Shown here: one piece after another, positions 1 to 9,600 of the stretch
Position numbering within the stretch: the stretch's first letter is position 1
How the letters are laid out: every line of letters starts with the position of its first letter
NCBI RefSeq assembly: GCF_004362825.1
Contig: NZ_SNXZ01000012.1
Location: 1-60,839, forward strand
Source: Labedaea rhizosphaerae
GTDB lineage: Bacteria; Actinomycetota; Actinomycetes; Mycobacteriales; Pseudonocardiaceae
Length of the DNA: 60,839 nucleotides
Direction: 5' to 3'
Made by a program: the position numbers and the translations under genes
The notes under the pieces: model-generated
Seen by the model: only the letters and a program-made list of their open reading frames with translations
Databases searched by the model: none
What the model was told of the DNA's origin: nothing

Positions 1-95
1 GCCATCCACCCAGCCTGACCGCCAGTCGATCACCCACCCCGAACGCTGACCGGCGTGTCACCAAACCGGCCAACGTTCATGGACAGAGCACTAGG
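1..95. repeat. left copy of a perfect 95-bp terminal inverted repeat
   Basis: Bases 1-95 are the exact reverse complement of bases 60745-60839. The identity stops one base past a CTAG (91-94) that sits at the inner edge of both copies. The last bases before CTAG read GGACAGAGCA, like the tip of an insertion sequence. CTAG targets are typical of some IS5-family groups, so these may be the ends of two copies of one IS in opposite orientation. No transposase for that element lies inside the window. A contig break inside a repeat would look the same. Confidence 0.95.
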
Positions 96-352
96 GATAC
101 TTCGACGAACTTGGGATAGCAGCAGGTGCCAGCGCGTTGACGCTGCTACCCGCTGCAACGCCGGTTCTTCCACGTCGAACGGCTCAGCCAGCATGTTGCT
201 GATGTCCACTCACATCCGCAGCAGCCACGATCGCCTCCGCGCCGCGGTTCGTCGTCGCGAGCGAGCCACGACGAAAAGATTGGTGCCCGTCATGCTCTGC
301 ACCATGACTGCGGCCGGCTTGCTCCTGATCCTGGTAGACGTCACTAACCCTG
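96..352. other. no gene recognised between the terminal repeat and the first IS
   Basis: About 250 bases with no convincing coding frame of their own. The only long frame entering it is the 3' run-on of the transposase gene on the minus strand, which leaves the IS at about 353 and continues to a stop at 210. Probably remnant DNA trapped between two elements. Confidence 0.5.
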
Positions 353-1811
353 GAGACCGGATCGAGCTGCTCAAAACTGGGCGGGGTCGTGGGTTGTTGG
401 GCTTGGTCTTGTTGCCGCGCTTGAGCTTTTGGGCGTTTGGGCTGGTGATGGTGTGGACGTCGTGGCGTGGTGCGGGTTGGTGGTTGGGTTGTCCAGCTGG
501 GCGTCCGGGGCCGGGTCGGGAGGATTTCGGGACACGGGCGGGGCAGGCGAGTTGTGGAGGTAGGTTCCGAAATCCTCGGCGGACTCTGGCTGGGGTGAGT
601 CGCTGGGCGGCCTGGGGTTTCTCCCAGGGCCGGCGGAGGTCCGCGGTGTGATCGCGGGCGAGGCGGAGTTGGGTGTAGGCGGTGATCAACAGCCAGGTCC
701 AGCGGTCTGCCGCCTGGGGTGAGCGAAGTTTCGGGGTGGTCCAGCCGAGGGTTTGTTTGAGCATGCGGAAGGTGTCTTCGATGTCGAAGCAGCGCAGGAA
801 CGCCTGCCAGGCCAGATCCACCTCAGCCGGGGTGAGGCTGGTGCCCGAGTGCCAGAGCCACATGGGTTTCGGGATCGCGCCGGAAGGCAACCGCTCGACC
901 TGCAACCGGATCACGGTTCCCTCGATGATGGGTAGCGCGCCATCGTGACCGGCCCAGGCGATGCGGTGGGTCAGCCGTGGGTGCAGCCGGTCCCAGGCCC
1001 GGATCAGCGCAGGACCATAGAGCCGGGTCGTAGTCTCGGTGAGAACATCCGGCTCGCCCCAGGTATCCGGGTCACCGAAGACGAACTCGCCGCCGTGACG
1101 TCGGGGCCTGCCCCTCGTTCGCGGCATGGCGGGCGGTTGGGGCCGGACCGGGCGGTGCAGGACCCGATCCGAGCGCATCCGCACCAGCACCGTGATCGGC
1201 AGGTCACCCAGCACGTGCGCCAAACGCGGGCCGTCATAGCCGGCGTCGGCGACCAGCAGAATGTCCGGATCGCCTGATGACCAGTGCCCGGCAGCGATCA
1301 GCCGGCCCACCACCCCGCGGATCTGCCGGGCGGTCACGCTCGCGGCGTTGTCTCCGGGTGCGAGCCGGACGACGTCCAGCGGCGCGGTCCACGAACCACG
1401 GCCGGTCTCCAACGCGACCACGACCGAGTAGGGCCAGCCGGGCACCATGATGTGCTGGTCTTTGCCGCGGCCGTAGGTGTGACACAAGATCCGCTGCGAA
1501 CAGGTATGCGCTTCCGGGCGCAGCCAGCAGGTCACATCCACAGCCAGCACCAGCCGCCCATCCGCGGCCCGGGGAAGCGACACCGACGCAAGCGCGGTGC
1601 GCAGCCTGTCGGCATCCACCGACCCGCGAGCCAGTGCGGCGTAGCCGCTGCCATGGCCGCGGCGATGCTCACCGACCAACGACAGCTCCGCGACCGACCG
1701 CACCGGCCCCTCAGCGCATAACACCGCATCGGTGAGCTCGAACAACGCATCCGCCCGCCGGGGCAGGCACCGATAGAACTCCTGCCGCAACACCGACAAC
1801 TCCCCGGACAT
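210..1811 (-). CDS. DDE-type IS transposase
   Basis: Catalyses transposition of its IS. The chosen start at 1811 gives a protein opening MSGELSVLRQEFYRCLPRR, the usual opening of this large actinobacterial transposase group; a longer frame from 1892 adds residues running through a hairpin and is unlikely. Acidic residues fitting a DDE triad are the Asp near residue 92 (LVLAVDVTCW), the Asp near 189 (LLVADAGYDG) and the Glu near 345 (FDIEDTFRMLKQ). The C-terminus has the family's Pro/Arg-rich tail (RPGPGRPAGQPNHQPAPRHD). The last roughly 45 codons appear to run out of the IS into flanking DNA before meeting a stop, so the native stop was probably lost or the IS tip was altered. It may still be active because the catalytic core is intact. 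Confidence 0.8.
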   Translation of the reverse strand: MSGELSVLRQEFYRCLPRRADALFELTDAVLCAEGPVRSVAELSLVGEHRRGHGSGYAALARGSVDADRLRTALASVSLPRAADGRLVLAVDVTCWLRPEAHTCSQRILCHTYGRGKDQHIMVPGWPYSVVVALETGRGSWTAPLDVVRLAPGDNAASVTARQIRGVVGRLIAAGHWSSGDPDILLVADAGYDGPRLAHVLGDLPITVLVRMRSDRVLHRPVRPQPPAMPRTRGRPRRHGGEFVFGDPDTWGEPDVLTETTTRLYGPALIRAWDRLHPRLTHRIAWAGHDGALPIIEGTVIRLQVERLPSGAIPKPMWLWHSGTSLTPAEVDLAWQAFLRCFDIEDTFRMLKQTLGWTTPKLRSPQAADRWTWLLITAYTQLRLARDHTADLRRPWEKPQAAQRLTPARVRRGFRNLPPQLACPARVPKSSRPGPGRPAGQPNHQPAPRHDVHTITSPNAQKLKRGNKTKPNNPRPRPVLSSSIRSPGLVTSTRIRSKPAAVMVQSMTGTNLFVVARSRRRTAARRRSWLLRM

Positions 1812-1962
1812 ACCGGGACCACCGGCGTGGTGCACACTGATCAACTGAAGCCCTTGGCTCGATCTTCCCTCTGTCGCAAGAGGAATGATCAACCAAGGGC
1901 TTCACTCATGATCAACAGGGTCACCCGTCAACCACCCAGACGTTAAAACTCAAGCTAGTCTC
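353..1962. mobile_element. insertion sequence carrying a DDE transposase, about 1.6 kb
   Basis: The limits are set by a weak imperfect inverted pair: GAGACCGGATCGAG at 353 and, at the other end, a sequence ending AGTCTC at 1962 whose complement reads GAGACTAGCTTGAG. About 9 of the first 14 positions match. I found no target-site duplication, so the ends are tentative. The element holds one transposase gene on the minus strand and lies beside gene debris, as expected for an insertion into a decaying accessory region. Confidence 0.45.
1846..1904. other. 12-bp hairpin just upstream of the transposase start
   Basis: TGAAGCCCTTGG at 1846-1857 is complementary to CCAAGGGCTTCA at 1893-1904, with a 35-base loop. 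It lies between the right IS end and the ATG at 1811, so a transcript entering from outside would fold here. Such leader hairpins can limit transposase expression from outside transcription; that role is inferred. Confidence 0.6.
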
Positions 1963-2473
1963 TAAAACTGATTGAGGTTGTTGACAGTCTGGGCTACTGA
2001 ACAGGCCAATCAGGTCGCCAAACAGACCGCCGCTGACGGCCGCCACGACGCGGAACAGCGGCGGATCACCGAGCTCTCAACTCCGGCGTGAATCGGGATG
2101 CCAAGCGGACGCTCTCGGCCTCCCGGAGGAAGGCGACCGGATGAAACCACCGCGACGCCCCGCTCCCGCAGAACACCCTGCTGCACGTGCCGGAGGGCGA
2201 CGTAGACACCGTGTTTGCGTTCGGCTGGGGCACATCCCGCGTGAGTGAGCTGTTCCGGCGGGATTCCGACCGGATCATCGGCGAGGCCGCGGTGGCGACC
2301 GCAGCGGCACAGCTGGATGTCACCCGGCGTGTCCGAGGCAGTCAGGGCGGGTCTCAGGGTCCGTGACTTGGTCGCGATGACCGCATCCGGCGAGGCGATC
2401 GATTTCCGTCAGCCCCCGCCTTATTATCCCTTCGGAGTGGCCGAGACCACACCCCATGGGAGGAGTACGCGGC
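1963..2473. pseudogene. two short coding remnants between the IS and the DISARM-like operon
   Basis: There is no intact gene here. The plus frame 1993-2091 (33 codons) contains AKQTAADGRHDAEQRRITEL, which resembles the segment found near the start of many actinobacterial pentapeptide-type membrane proteins, then stops. A second plus frame at about 2169-2366 encodes a low-bias peptide containing VFAFGWGTSRVSELFRRDSD, which looks genuinely coding but which I do not recognise. Both lack starts and are probably the stumps of genes cut by insertions. The last bases (2458-2465, GGGAGGAG) form the ribosome-binding site of the next gene. Confidence 0.35.
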
Positions 2474-3415
2474 ATGCGCAGGGAGGACGCGGGTTCGCGC
2501 ACCGTGATCGGCCTCGCCGACGAGGCAGGCGCAGCCATTGAGCCGGCGGCTTGGGCGGAGCCGCTCGTCCAGCTCGGGAAGGTGGCCTGCGGGCGGCTGC
2601 GGGATCTTGGTGGCAGGCAGCTAGTCATCGCCATTTCTGTACCATGTCGGGACTACGCTGCTGCGCTCGTGGCGTCTGGATGGGCACTGGCGGCTCCCGC
2701 GCCGACGGCGGAGGCGCCGATCGACGTCTTCCGCAGGGTTACGGCGGGAACGCCCCTGCGAGTCGTCACCGAGAGGTTCGTGGCTGCAGGCCCGTTCGGC
2801 TGGCTCGATGAGGAACGCCCTGACCCACGAGTGTTCGTCGCAGGAAAGACGGTGCCAGTCGAGCGGTACAAGGTGGCCACGGTCCTGCGCGACCCCATCG
2901 AGGCTGTCGCGAGCGACCTGCCCCAACCTGGTTTTCTGGGACGCGAGCCAGCCGTTGCATCTACCTGGCTCGCGCGGATTGCTGAGCCAGCCGCTGACCT
3001 CGCACTGGTCGGCACCGCGTCGTGGCTGCGCGAAGACCTGGCCGCATATGTCGGGAGTCCACGCCCGGCGACAGCCACCGCTGTCCCCCTTGCGAACTAC
3101 GTGTTGCCGGAAGGGCGTCAGGCGGCGACGTGGTCGACCAGGATCTACTCGGCCTCCAAGCTGGCCGACGAGCTGCCGATTCCGAGGTACTACCGCGGGG
3201 TGATCTTGGATGGATACGGTGCCATTAAGTACCTCGACAACATCGAGGCGCCGGTTGTGGTGTGCGTGATCGACAGGTCGGTCGCCGATGAGTCTGCGGC
3301 CGAGGTTGTGATGCAGGCGCGTAGCGCGAACAGCCGACCAATTTCTCTCCGCGAGGAATACGGCTGGCGACCACCTGCGGGGGTCGAGGCCCTCGCATTC
3401 ACGGTGGCCCTATGA
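2474..3415 (+). CDS. unrecognised first protein of the DISARM-like operon
   Basis: 313 residues, first gene of a five-gene coupled operon. The ATG at 2474 is chosen because GGGAGGAG at 2458-2465 sits 8 bases upstream; an earlier ATG at 2456 has no such site. The protein is soluble, with no signal peptide or membrane segment. A beta-rich start (LVIAISVPCRDYAAALVASG) and a later strand (APVVVCVID) suggest a Rossmann-like alpha/beta fold, but no Walker or nuclease motif is visible. Its stop overlaps the next start by 4 bases (ATGA). This protein plus the next one totals about 818 residues, close to the size of DrmE in class 2 DISARM, so the pair might be a split DrmE-like protein. That is a guess from size and position, not from recognised homology. 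Confidence 0.75.
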   Translation: MRREDAGSRTVIGLADEAGAAIEPAAWAEPLVQLGKVACGRLRDLGGRQLVIAISVPCRDYAAALVASGWALAAPAPTAEAPIDVFRRVTAGTPLRVVTERFVAAGPFGWLDEERPDPRVFVAGKTVPVERYKVATVLRDPIEAVASDLPQPGFLGREPAVASTWLARIAEPAADLALVGTASWLREDLAAYVGSPRPATATAVPLANYVLPEGRQAATWSTRIYSASKLADELPIPRYYRGVILDGYGAIKYLDNIEAPVVVCVIDRSVADESAAEVVMQARSANSRPISLREEYGWRPPAGVEALAFTVAL

Positions 3416-4929
3416 GCCGCATCCGCGATGTCATGCTTCGTTATGAAGCGGCAGCAATGGCTCGACACCACGGCGTCGAAATCCTTTCCGTAGGTGACCC
3501 CGCAGGAGCTGAGCTGAATCAGGCTGTGCACCGGGTTGCCTTCCTGATGCAGGAGAACGGCGCCGATGTATGGGGCGGCCTTTTTCGTGCCGTCAACGCG
3601 CTACGCTGGCGGCGCCTGACGCAGATTCAGCCCGGTGCTCTGAACGATGCGGCGCGCGAGGCGGCGGACGGGACGATTCGGGAAGCTGGCCACCTCCGGC
3701 GCACCGTTTCTGATGAACGGCTGCTTGATCAGGTGATAGCGGCGGCTCACTGGGTGCTGGGTGCTGACTCGCCAGCCGGGGCGCTCTTGTTGGAGTCGAT
3801 CGAGGAGGTCGGCGCCGCGGGCTGCATCGTCATCGCCGGCAGCCGCGCCGCCCAAGCGGGCATGCGACCATGGCTGCGTGAACACGGCGTGTCCGTGTTC
3901 ACTTTCGGGGACTTGGGTCTTGGAAGTGCCGACATTGAGCAGGCATACGTCGTCGGACCGCCGCGGTTCTTTCCGTCGACGCTCGTGACCGCCCCGCCCA
4001 CCGGGCAAGTCTCATTCGTGGCGCCAGCCTGGTTCCGTGACCGCGCGCTCCCAGTCTCGCGGCTGGCTGTCTATGCCGAAGGCGCGCTTCGGGTCCAGTC
4101 CCATATCTCCCCCATCGGTGACATGACCGAGCCTGTCACGTCGGTCGCCGAGGCTGACCTGCACGAGGACGTCTACGCCCCCGAACCGAACTGGGACCGT
4201 CCAGAGGCGCCTACCCGCGAGCCATCCAACGATGAAGTCGAAGCGAGCAAGATCCTCCTCGGCGGTGGATACGCGATCTGGCTCGATGACGGCGAGCGCA
4301 TCCGCACACTGGATCCGCGCCAGCCGACCGGAGAGCGTGTCACATACACGCCGGTCGATCGCGTGATGCCGGGCACGTACCTCGTCCTCCGCGTCGGCGC
4401 CACTGAGCGCCACGCGATGCACGACGCGGCGTTGGCGCTGATCGGCAAGCGTGCCGCGAGCACCGCTGCGACGCAGGCCGCGTGGAAGGACGGACTCGCG
4501 GCCCGCATCCAAGCGCGCGGACGCAGCGAGGTGGTGAGCCAGCTCCGTGCCCTCGGCGTTAAGTCAGCTCACCGAGCGCCAGCCTGGACCGAGCCGACGT
4601 TGATCTGCCCAAAGAATGATCACGACCTGACGCTATTGCTTGGCTGGCTCGACCTGCAACCCGAGCCATCGCACGGAAATGCGGTGCGGCTCCGGCGGGC
4701 CTTGCACCGGGCCAGCGCAGCGCTGCGCGAGGAACTTGAGACGGCCGCCGCCAAGGCCGACCTGGCGGCGCTGGAGGCGGACGGTCACTTGCGGCTCGAC
4801 CTGGAGCGGGAGGGCTTCCGCGGGATGGTCGTCGCCCGCGTGCTCGCGATCTCTCCCTATACGGAGATTGTTGCCCGCCAGAAGGCACGCGTGCCGTTCC
4901 GGGACGGCGGTGCGTTGTGGCTCGAATGA
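3412..4929 (+). CDS. unrecognised second protein of the DISARM-like operon
   Basis: 505 residues, starting at ATG 3412 inside the stop of the previous gene and ending 4 bases into the NERD-helicase gene, so translation is probably coupled on both sides. No catalytic motif is obvious. Residues about 105-190 look like an alpha/beta domain (CIVIAGSRAAQAGM, SVFTFGDLGLGSADIEQAYVVG); the middle is acidic and probably a linker. The C-terminal part contains a helical Ala/Arg-rich region (about residues 410-460) and ends in a beta strand (VVARVLAISPYTEIVARQKA). The architecture would suit an inactive helicase-like or scaffold subunit. It could be the C-terminal half of a split DrmE-like protein; I am not sure. 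Confidence 0.75.
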   Translation: MSRIRDVMLRYEAAAMARHHGVEILSVGDPAGAELNQAVHRVAFLMQENGADVWGGLFRAVNALRWRRLTQIQPGALNDAAREAADGTIREAGHLRRTVSDERLLDQVIAAAHWVLGADSPAGALLLESIEEVGAAGCIVIAGSRAAQAGMRPWLREHGVSVFTFGDLGLGSADIEQAYVVGPPRFFPSTLVTAPPTGQVSFVAPAWFRDRALPVSRLAVYAEGALRVQSHISPIGDMTEPVTSVAEADLHEDVYAPEPNWDRPEAPTREPSNDEVEASKILLGGGYAIWLDDGERIRTLDPRQPTGERVTYTPVDRVMPGTYLVLRVGATERHAMHDAALALIGKRAASTAATQAAWKDGLAARIQARGRSEVVSQLRALGVKSAHRAPAWTEPTLICPKNDHDLTLLLGWLDLQPEPSHGNAVRLRRALHRASAALREELETAAAKADLAALEADGHLRLDLEREGFRGMVVARVLAISPYTEIVARQKARVPFRDGGALWLE

Positions 4930-6623
4930 TCCCGGCCTACTTCCCGGAATCGTCACCCCCCGGCGAGAAGGCCCTCTACTCTGCGCTCGCCGGGTGTGAG
5001 GGGACCGACGGCTGGACGGTTCTCCACTCGGTGGGCATCGCGGACCACATCAAGAATCCGCAAGGCGAGGCCGACTTCGTCGTCGTCGTGCCGGAGCAGG
5101 GCGTGCTTGTTATCGAGGTCAAGTCGCACCTGACCGTGGAGTACCGCGACGGGGTTTGGCACCTGGGACGAGACAAACCGACGATGCGCGGCCCGTTCCG
5201 GCAGGCGAGTGATGCGAAGTTCAGCCTCCGCAACTTTCTGCAGCGCAAGCAGATCGATGTGAGCTCGCTGCCGGTCGTCAGTGCGGCCTGGTTCACTGCG
5301 GTCCGCGCCCGGGCCTCCCTGGGCAGCTCGCCTGAATGGCACGTGTGGGAAGTCCTCGACTCTCAAGACCTCCGGACCGGTGTCAAGGCGGCAGTACTCC
5401 GGACGCTTGCCGCAGGCCGAGCCCACCTTGAGGCCACGGTTTCTGGCTTCGTGTCTGGTGGCGGGCGGCCTGACGCGGCAACTGCGCAGCGTATCTGCGC
5501 GGCGCTGCGTCCGACGTTTGAGTTCGGCGTCGTCGCCGGTGATCTGCGGCGCGCACGCGAGGACCAGCTCGTCCACTTCATCGCCGAGCAGTTCGACGCA
5601 CTTGACGCGATGGCCGATAACCGAGCGGTGCTCTTCACGGGGCCGGCAGGATCCGGGAAAACGCTGCTCGCCATGGAAGCGGCCCGGCGCGAGATCGAGA
5701 TGGGCTACAGCGGAAGGTTGATCTGCTTCAACCGCTTCCTCGGGCAGCGGCTTGCAGCCGACATGCCTGGCAACGAGCGCCTCGTTGTGGGCACCCTCCA
5801 CCAGCAGATGCTCCGCGTGGCCGGGATCAGCGCACCGGCTGGAGTGGACACGGACTTCTGGACCGAGGAGCTCCCCAGCCTGGCCGTGGAGGCAATCGCC
5901 GAAGCCGGCGATCAAGCAGCGGCAGATTTTCTGGTGGTCGACGAGATCCAGGACGTCGCATGCGAGGGCTATCTCGATGTGCTGGACCTGATGCTTAAAG
6001 GAGGACTGGAACGGGGCAGACTGCTGCTGTTCGGCGACTTCGAGCGACAAGCCATTTACGAAGGTGCAGACGGGCGTCAATTGCTCCGCGACCGGGTCCC
6101 CCGCCTGACGAGCAGCAGGCTCGGCTACAACTGCCGGAACCTGCCCAGGATCGGATACATCGTCAACCGGTTCAGCGGTCTCAAACCGGGTTACGAACGA
6201 TTCCGTCGAGCCGATGACGGCACCAATCCGGAATGGCGGACCTACCGAGCGGGAGCAGACCAAACGCCCAAGCTGCTCGATGCGATCCACACGCTGCGCG
6301 ACGAGAACTACGAGCTGCACGAGATCGTTGTGCTCAGCCCGCTCGCCGAAGGCTCTGTCGCTGCATCGACAACAGATGGTTGGTTGCGCCAGGTGCTCCG
6401 GCCAGCTGACGGACGCCCGCGCAAGCGCGGAGAGCTTCAGTTCTCGACGATCCAAGCATTCAAGGGATTGGAAGCACCGGCCGTTGTCGTGACCGATCTT
6501 GATCGGACCGTCGTCCCCAACTTCGACTCAGTCATGTACGTGGGGCTGACGAGAGCGACCGACCGCCTGTGGGGCGTTATCGAAGAGGGAACCCTCCGAG
6601 CCGGGCTGGAAGGAACGCTGTGA
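4926..6623 (+). CDS. NERD-nuclease / superfamily 1 helicase fusion
   Basis: 565 residues. The N-terminus is a NERD domain with a PD-(D/E)xK-like signature: GEADFVVV near residue 47, then VLVIEVKS near residue 63. A UvrD-like SF1 motor follows: Walker A TGPAGSGKT near 238, Walker B VVDEIQD near 338, GDFERQAIYE, YNCRNLPRI, QAFKGLEAPAVVV near 511, and the motif VI region YVGLTRATDRL at the end. It probably unwinds and nicks or degrades nucleic acid as part of the surrounding defence operon. The start at 4926 overlaps the previous stop (ATGA), and its own stop overlaps the GTG start of the drmA-like gene. Canonical DISARM carries a SNF2-type DrmD or DrmE here, so a NERD-helicase is a distinctive substitution. 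Confidence 0.85.
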   Translation: MIPAYFPESSPPGEKALYSALAGCEGTDGWTVLHSVGIADHIKNPQGEADFVVVVPEQGVLVIEVKSHLTVEYRDGVWHLGRDKPTMRGPFRQASDAKFSLRNFLQRKQIDVSSLPVVSAAWFTAVRARASLGSSPEWHVWEVLDSQDLRTGVKAAVLRTLAAGRAHLEATVSGFVSGGGRPDAATAQRICAALRPTFEFGVVAGDLRRAREDQLVHFIAEQFDALDAMADNRAVLFTGPAGSGKTLLAMEAARREIEMGYSGRLICFNRFLGQRLAADMPGNERLVVGTLHQQMLRVAGISAPAGVDTDFWTEELPSLAVEAIAEAGDQAAADFLVVDEIQDVACEGYLDVLDLMLKGGLERGRLLLFGDFERQAIYEGADGRQLLRDRVPRLTSSRLGYNCRNLPRIGYIVNRFSGLKPGYERFRRADDGTNPEWRTYRAGADQTPKLLDAIHTLRDENYELHEIVVLSPLAEGSVAASTTDGWLRQVLRPADGRPRKRGELQFSTIQAFKGLEAPAVVVTDLDRTVVPNFDSVMYVGLTRATDRLWGVIEEGTLRAGLEGTL

Positions 6624-9600
6624 CTGGGGTGGAAGCACGCGACATCGTCCAGGCCGCGGTACGACGCGAGGTCTTCGGTCCGCCGCAAGGCGAGGCGCCG
6701 ATGGGTAAGCCGATCGACTGCTCGGGTCCGACCTACAGCTTCGACAAGAAGGAGGACGCCGACGGCCAGTTCCACGACCGGGACACACTCGAGGAGGTGC
6801 TGACCCGGTCAGACCCGATTCGTCGCTACGGGATCGGCGTTCTGTTCGGTGGTGCGAGCACGGCGGGCACCGCGATCGCAGACGAAGAACCCGTGGTGAT
6901 CCCCGGTCTCGCCGAAAATGAAGACAACCCGGACGCCGATCAGCCGCCCGTTACCGTTGAGGGAAGGCTACGTCACGACGAGGCTGACTCGGACGACTTT
7001 GACCTATCAGACGCCAACCGCCGCAGGCCGGCGGCGATGGCGATCTCGTTCAAAGTGCGGGTACCCGTCGGCGGCGCCTTGAGTGTCAGCGTCGCCGGAG
7101 CGTATTACGATCGTGTTCGCGTGACCATTCCCGCGGTCGCCACGCCGCGCGATTGGTGGGTACGGCGGCCGTTTGAGCTCATCGGGGAGATACCTGGCGA
7201 TACCGTGCTGCGCGACCTGAATCAGTTGAAGGTGGTCCCAGCCAAGGCCGTCGCCCTCAACAGCAAGCTGCCGCCAACGCGGACACCGGCGGTGCGGGTC
7301 TTCAGCCGAATGGTGCCGCGCGAGACAAGCGAGGACCTGCGACTCGTCACTGTCGCCGTTGTGAACGAGGCGCCAGAGACCGGCGCGGCCAGTGCCTTCT
7401 TCCAGCTCGACTTCATGGTGACTGCGACGAATGGCGTCGCCATCGAGCCGTATCCGGACGTGGATCAGCCAGATAGCGACGATGAGGAGCGGTCCATCGC
7501 GTTGCTGTACCGAAACCGCCGGACGTACGCGATCGGGCATGGCTGCGCAGCAACCTGGGGCGGTTCGGACGGCGTTGCTTGGGTCAAGGCTGACCCGGTG
7601 CCGACGTATGAGGTGGAGAGCCTCACCCCCGATGTCGTCGAGAAGCACCCTGATGGCACGAGGACGCCGGTGAGCGTCAGCATGGCGGCGCTGGCTGACA
7701 ACACCCCCGAGGGACGCGCGCAGGTTGAGACGGTACTGCGCCTCTACAGCAGGTGGATCGAAGAACGCCACGCACTGGTTCCCGGCCTGGAGACGCAGGC
7801 GTTCCGCGACACGGCCATCCGTCACCTCGACCTATGCAGAGACCAGCTCGCGCGCATGGCGGAAGGCTGGCGGCTCGCTCAGACGGATCCGCTCACCGCT
7901 CGGGCCTTCCAGCTCGCCAACTACGCGATGCTGTTCCAGCAGGTCCGCTCGCGACTGAAGCCCCGCGATGTCATCCGTAACCGTGACGGTATCTACCGGC
8001 CAGAAGGCGCCCACCCAGACGCTAAGCCGGGCGAGCGCGACGGCATGTGGCGTGCGTTCCAGATCGCGTTCGTCCTCGCGAGTCTGCCCGAGCTGGTCAA
8101 CCCAAAACACGAGCGGCGGCCACTCGTCGACTTGATCTTCTTCCCGACGGGTGGCGGCAAGACCGAGGCCTACCTTGGCGCGGCGGCCATTTCGCTCCTC
8201 GCGCGTCGCTTGCGCAACAAGGACGACGCCGGTACGGACATCCTGATGCGGTACACGCTGCGGCTTCTGACTGCACAGCAATTCCTCCGAGCGTCCTCCC
8301 TCATCTGCGTCCTCGAAGATATTCGATCGAAGAATGAAGACGAGCTCGGGACGGCGCCCTTCGGCATCGGCGTCTGGCTGGGCGGTTCATCGACACCCAA
8401 CACTTGGAAGGACGCAAAGAAGAGCCTCCGGGAGTTGCAGTCCAACTACACGGCCTCCAACAAGTTCCTGCTTCTCAAGTGCCCGTGGTGCGGTACCAAG
8501 ATGGGACCGATTCGGAACAAGAACGGCCAAGACACAATCGGCTACGTACTGGCCGACCCCAAGGTCGTATTGCGCTGCGTCGACGACGAATGCCGGTACG
8601 GCGGTCGGCGCGGACTTCCGGTCCACGTCATCGACGAGGACATCTACGAGTCGCGTCCCTCGATCGTGATCGGCACGGTCGACAAGTTCGCGACGATGAC
8701 CTGGCGGCCGCAGGCTCGGAGCCTGTTTGGGCTCGGTGACGACGGCGAGCGCGTCGTCTCGCCGCCCAGCCTGATCATTCAAGACGAGCTGCACCTGATT
8801 TCGGGACCGCTCGGCTCCATGGTCGGCCTCTACGAACCGGTCATCGACGACCTGGCGACCGACCGTCGCGGCGACGACCCGGTGCCCGCCAAGATCATCG
8901 CGTCGACGGCCACCGTTCGAAGGTACGAAGATCAGATCAAGGGTCTGTTCGGCCGCAAGAAGGTAGCGCTCTTCCCGCCCCACGGCATCGAGGAGGGGCA
9001 CTCTTTCTTCGCAGAGCCAGCCACCGTCGACGGCGAGCGTGCCCCCGGGCGGCGCTACCTCGGGATCATGTGGGCGTCAGATGGATCAACGCAGACGGTT
9101 CAAACCCGCGTCGCCGCCGCCACGCTCCAGGCAGGGACATCGATCCCGGAGGAGTTCCGGGATGGCTACTGGACCAACCTGAACTTCCTCAACAGCCTGC
9201 GCGAGCTCGGCAACACCGTCTCGCTTCTGGAATCGGACGTGCCCGACTACCTGGTCGGTTTGAAGCGCCGCGACGGCATCACCCCACGGTGGCCACGCAA
9301 TACGATGGAGCTAACGTCACGTCGCCGGAGTGACGAGATTCCAAAGGCCATCCAGCAGCTCGAAACTTCGCTGCCATCGGATGATTGCGTCGACATCTGC
9401 CTTGCCTCGAACATCATCGAGGTCGGCGTCGACATCGACCGGCTTGGTCTTATGACAATCGTTGGCCAGCCCAAGACCACAGCGCAGTACATCCAGGTAA
9501 GTGGTCGCGTCGGCCGCAAGGCCACAGTGCCGGGCCTGGTCATCACGATCTACGGCGCCACCAAGCCCCGAGACCGCTCCCACTACGAGCGCTTCCGCAC

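Noticed and set aside
55-651. 198-residue plus-strand frame at the left end
   Set aside because: It runs antisense to the transposase gene and through the terminal repeat, has poor codon bias and no recognisable content.
4953-6455. 500-residue minus-strand frame
   Set aside because: It is the antisense of the NERD-helicase gene, whose motifs are clear. Long antisense frames are common in high-GC DNA.
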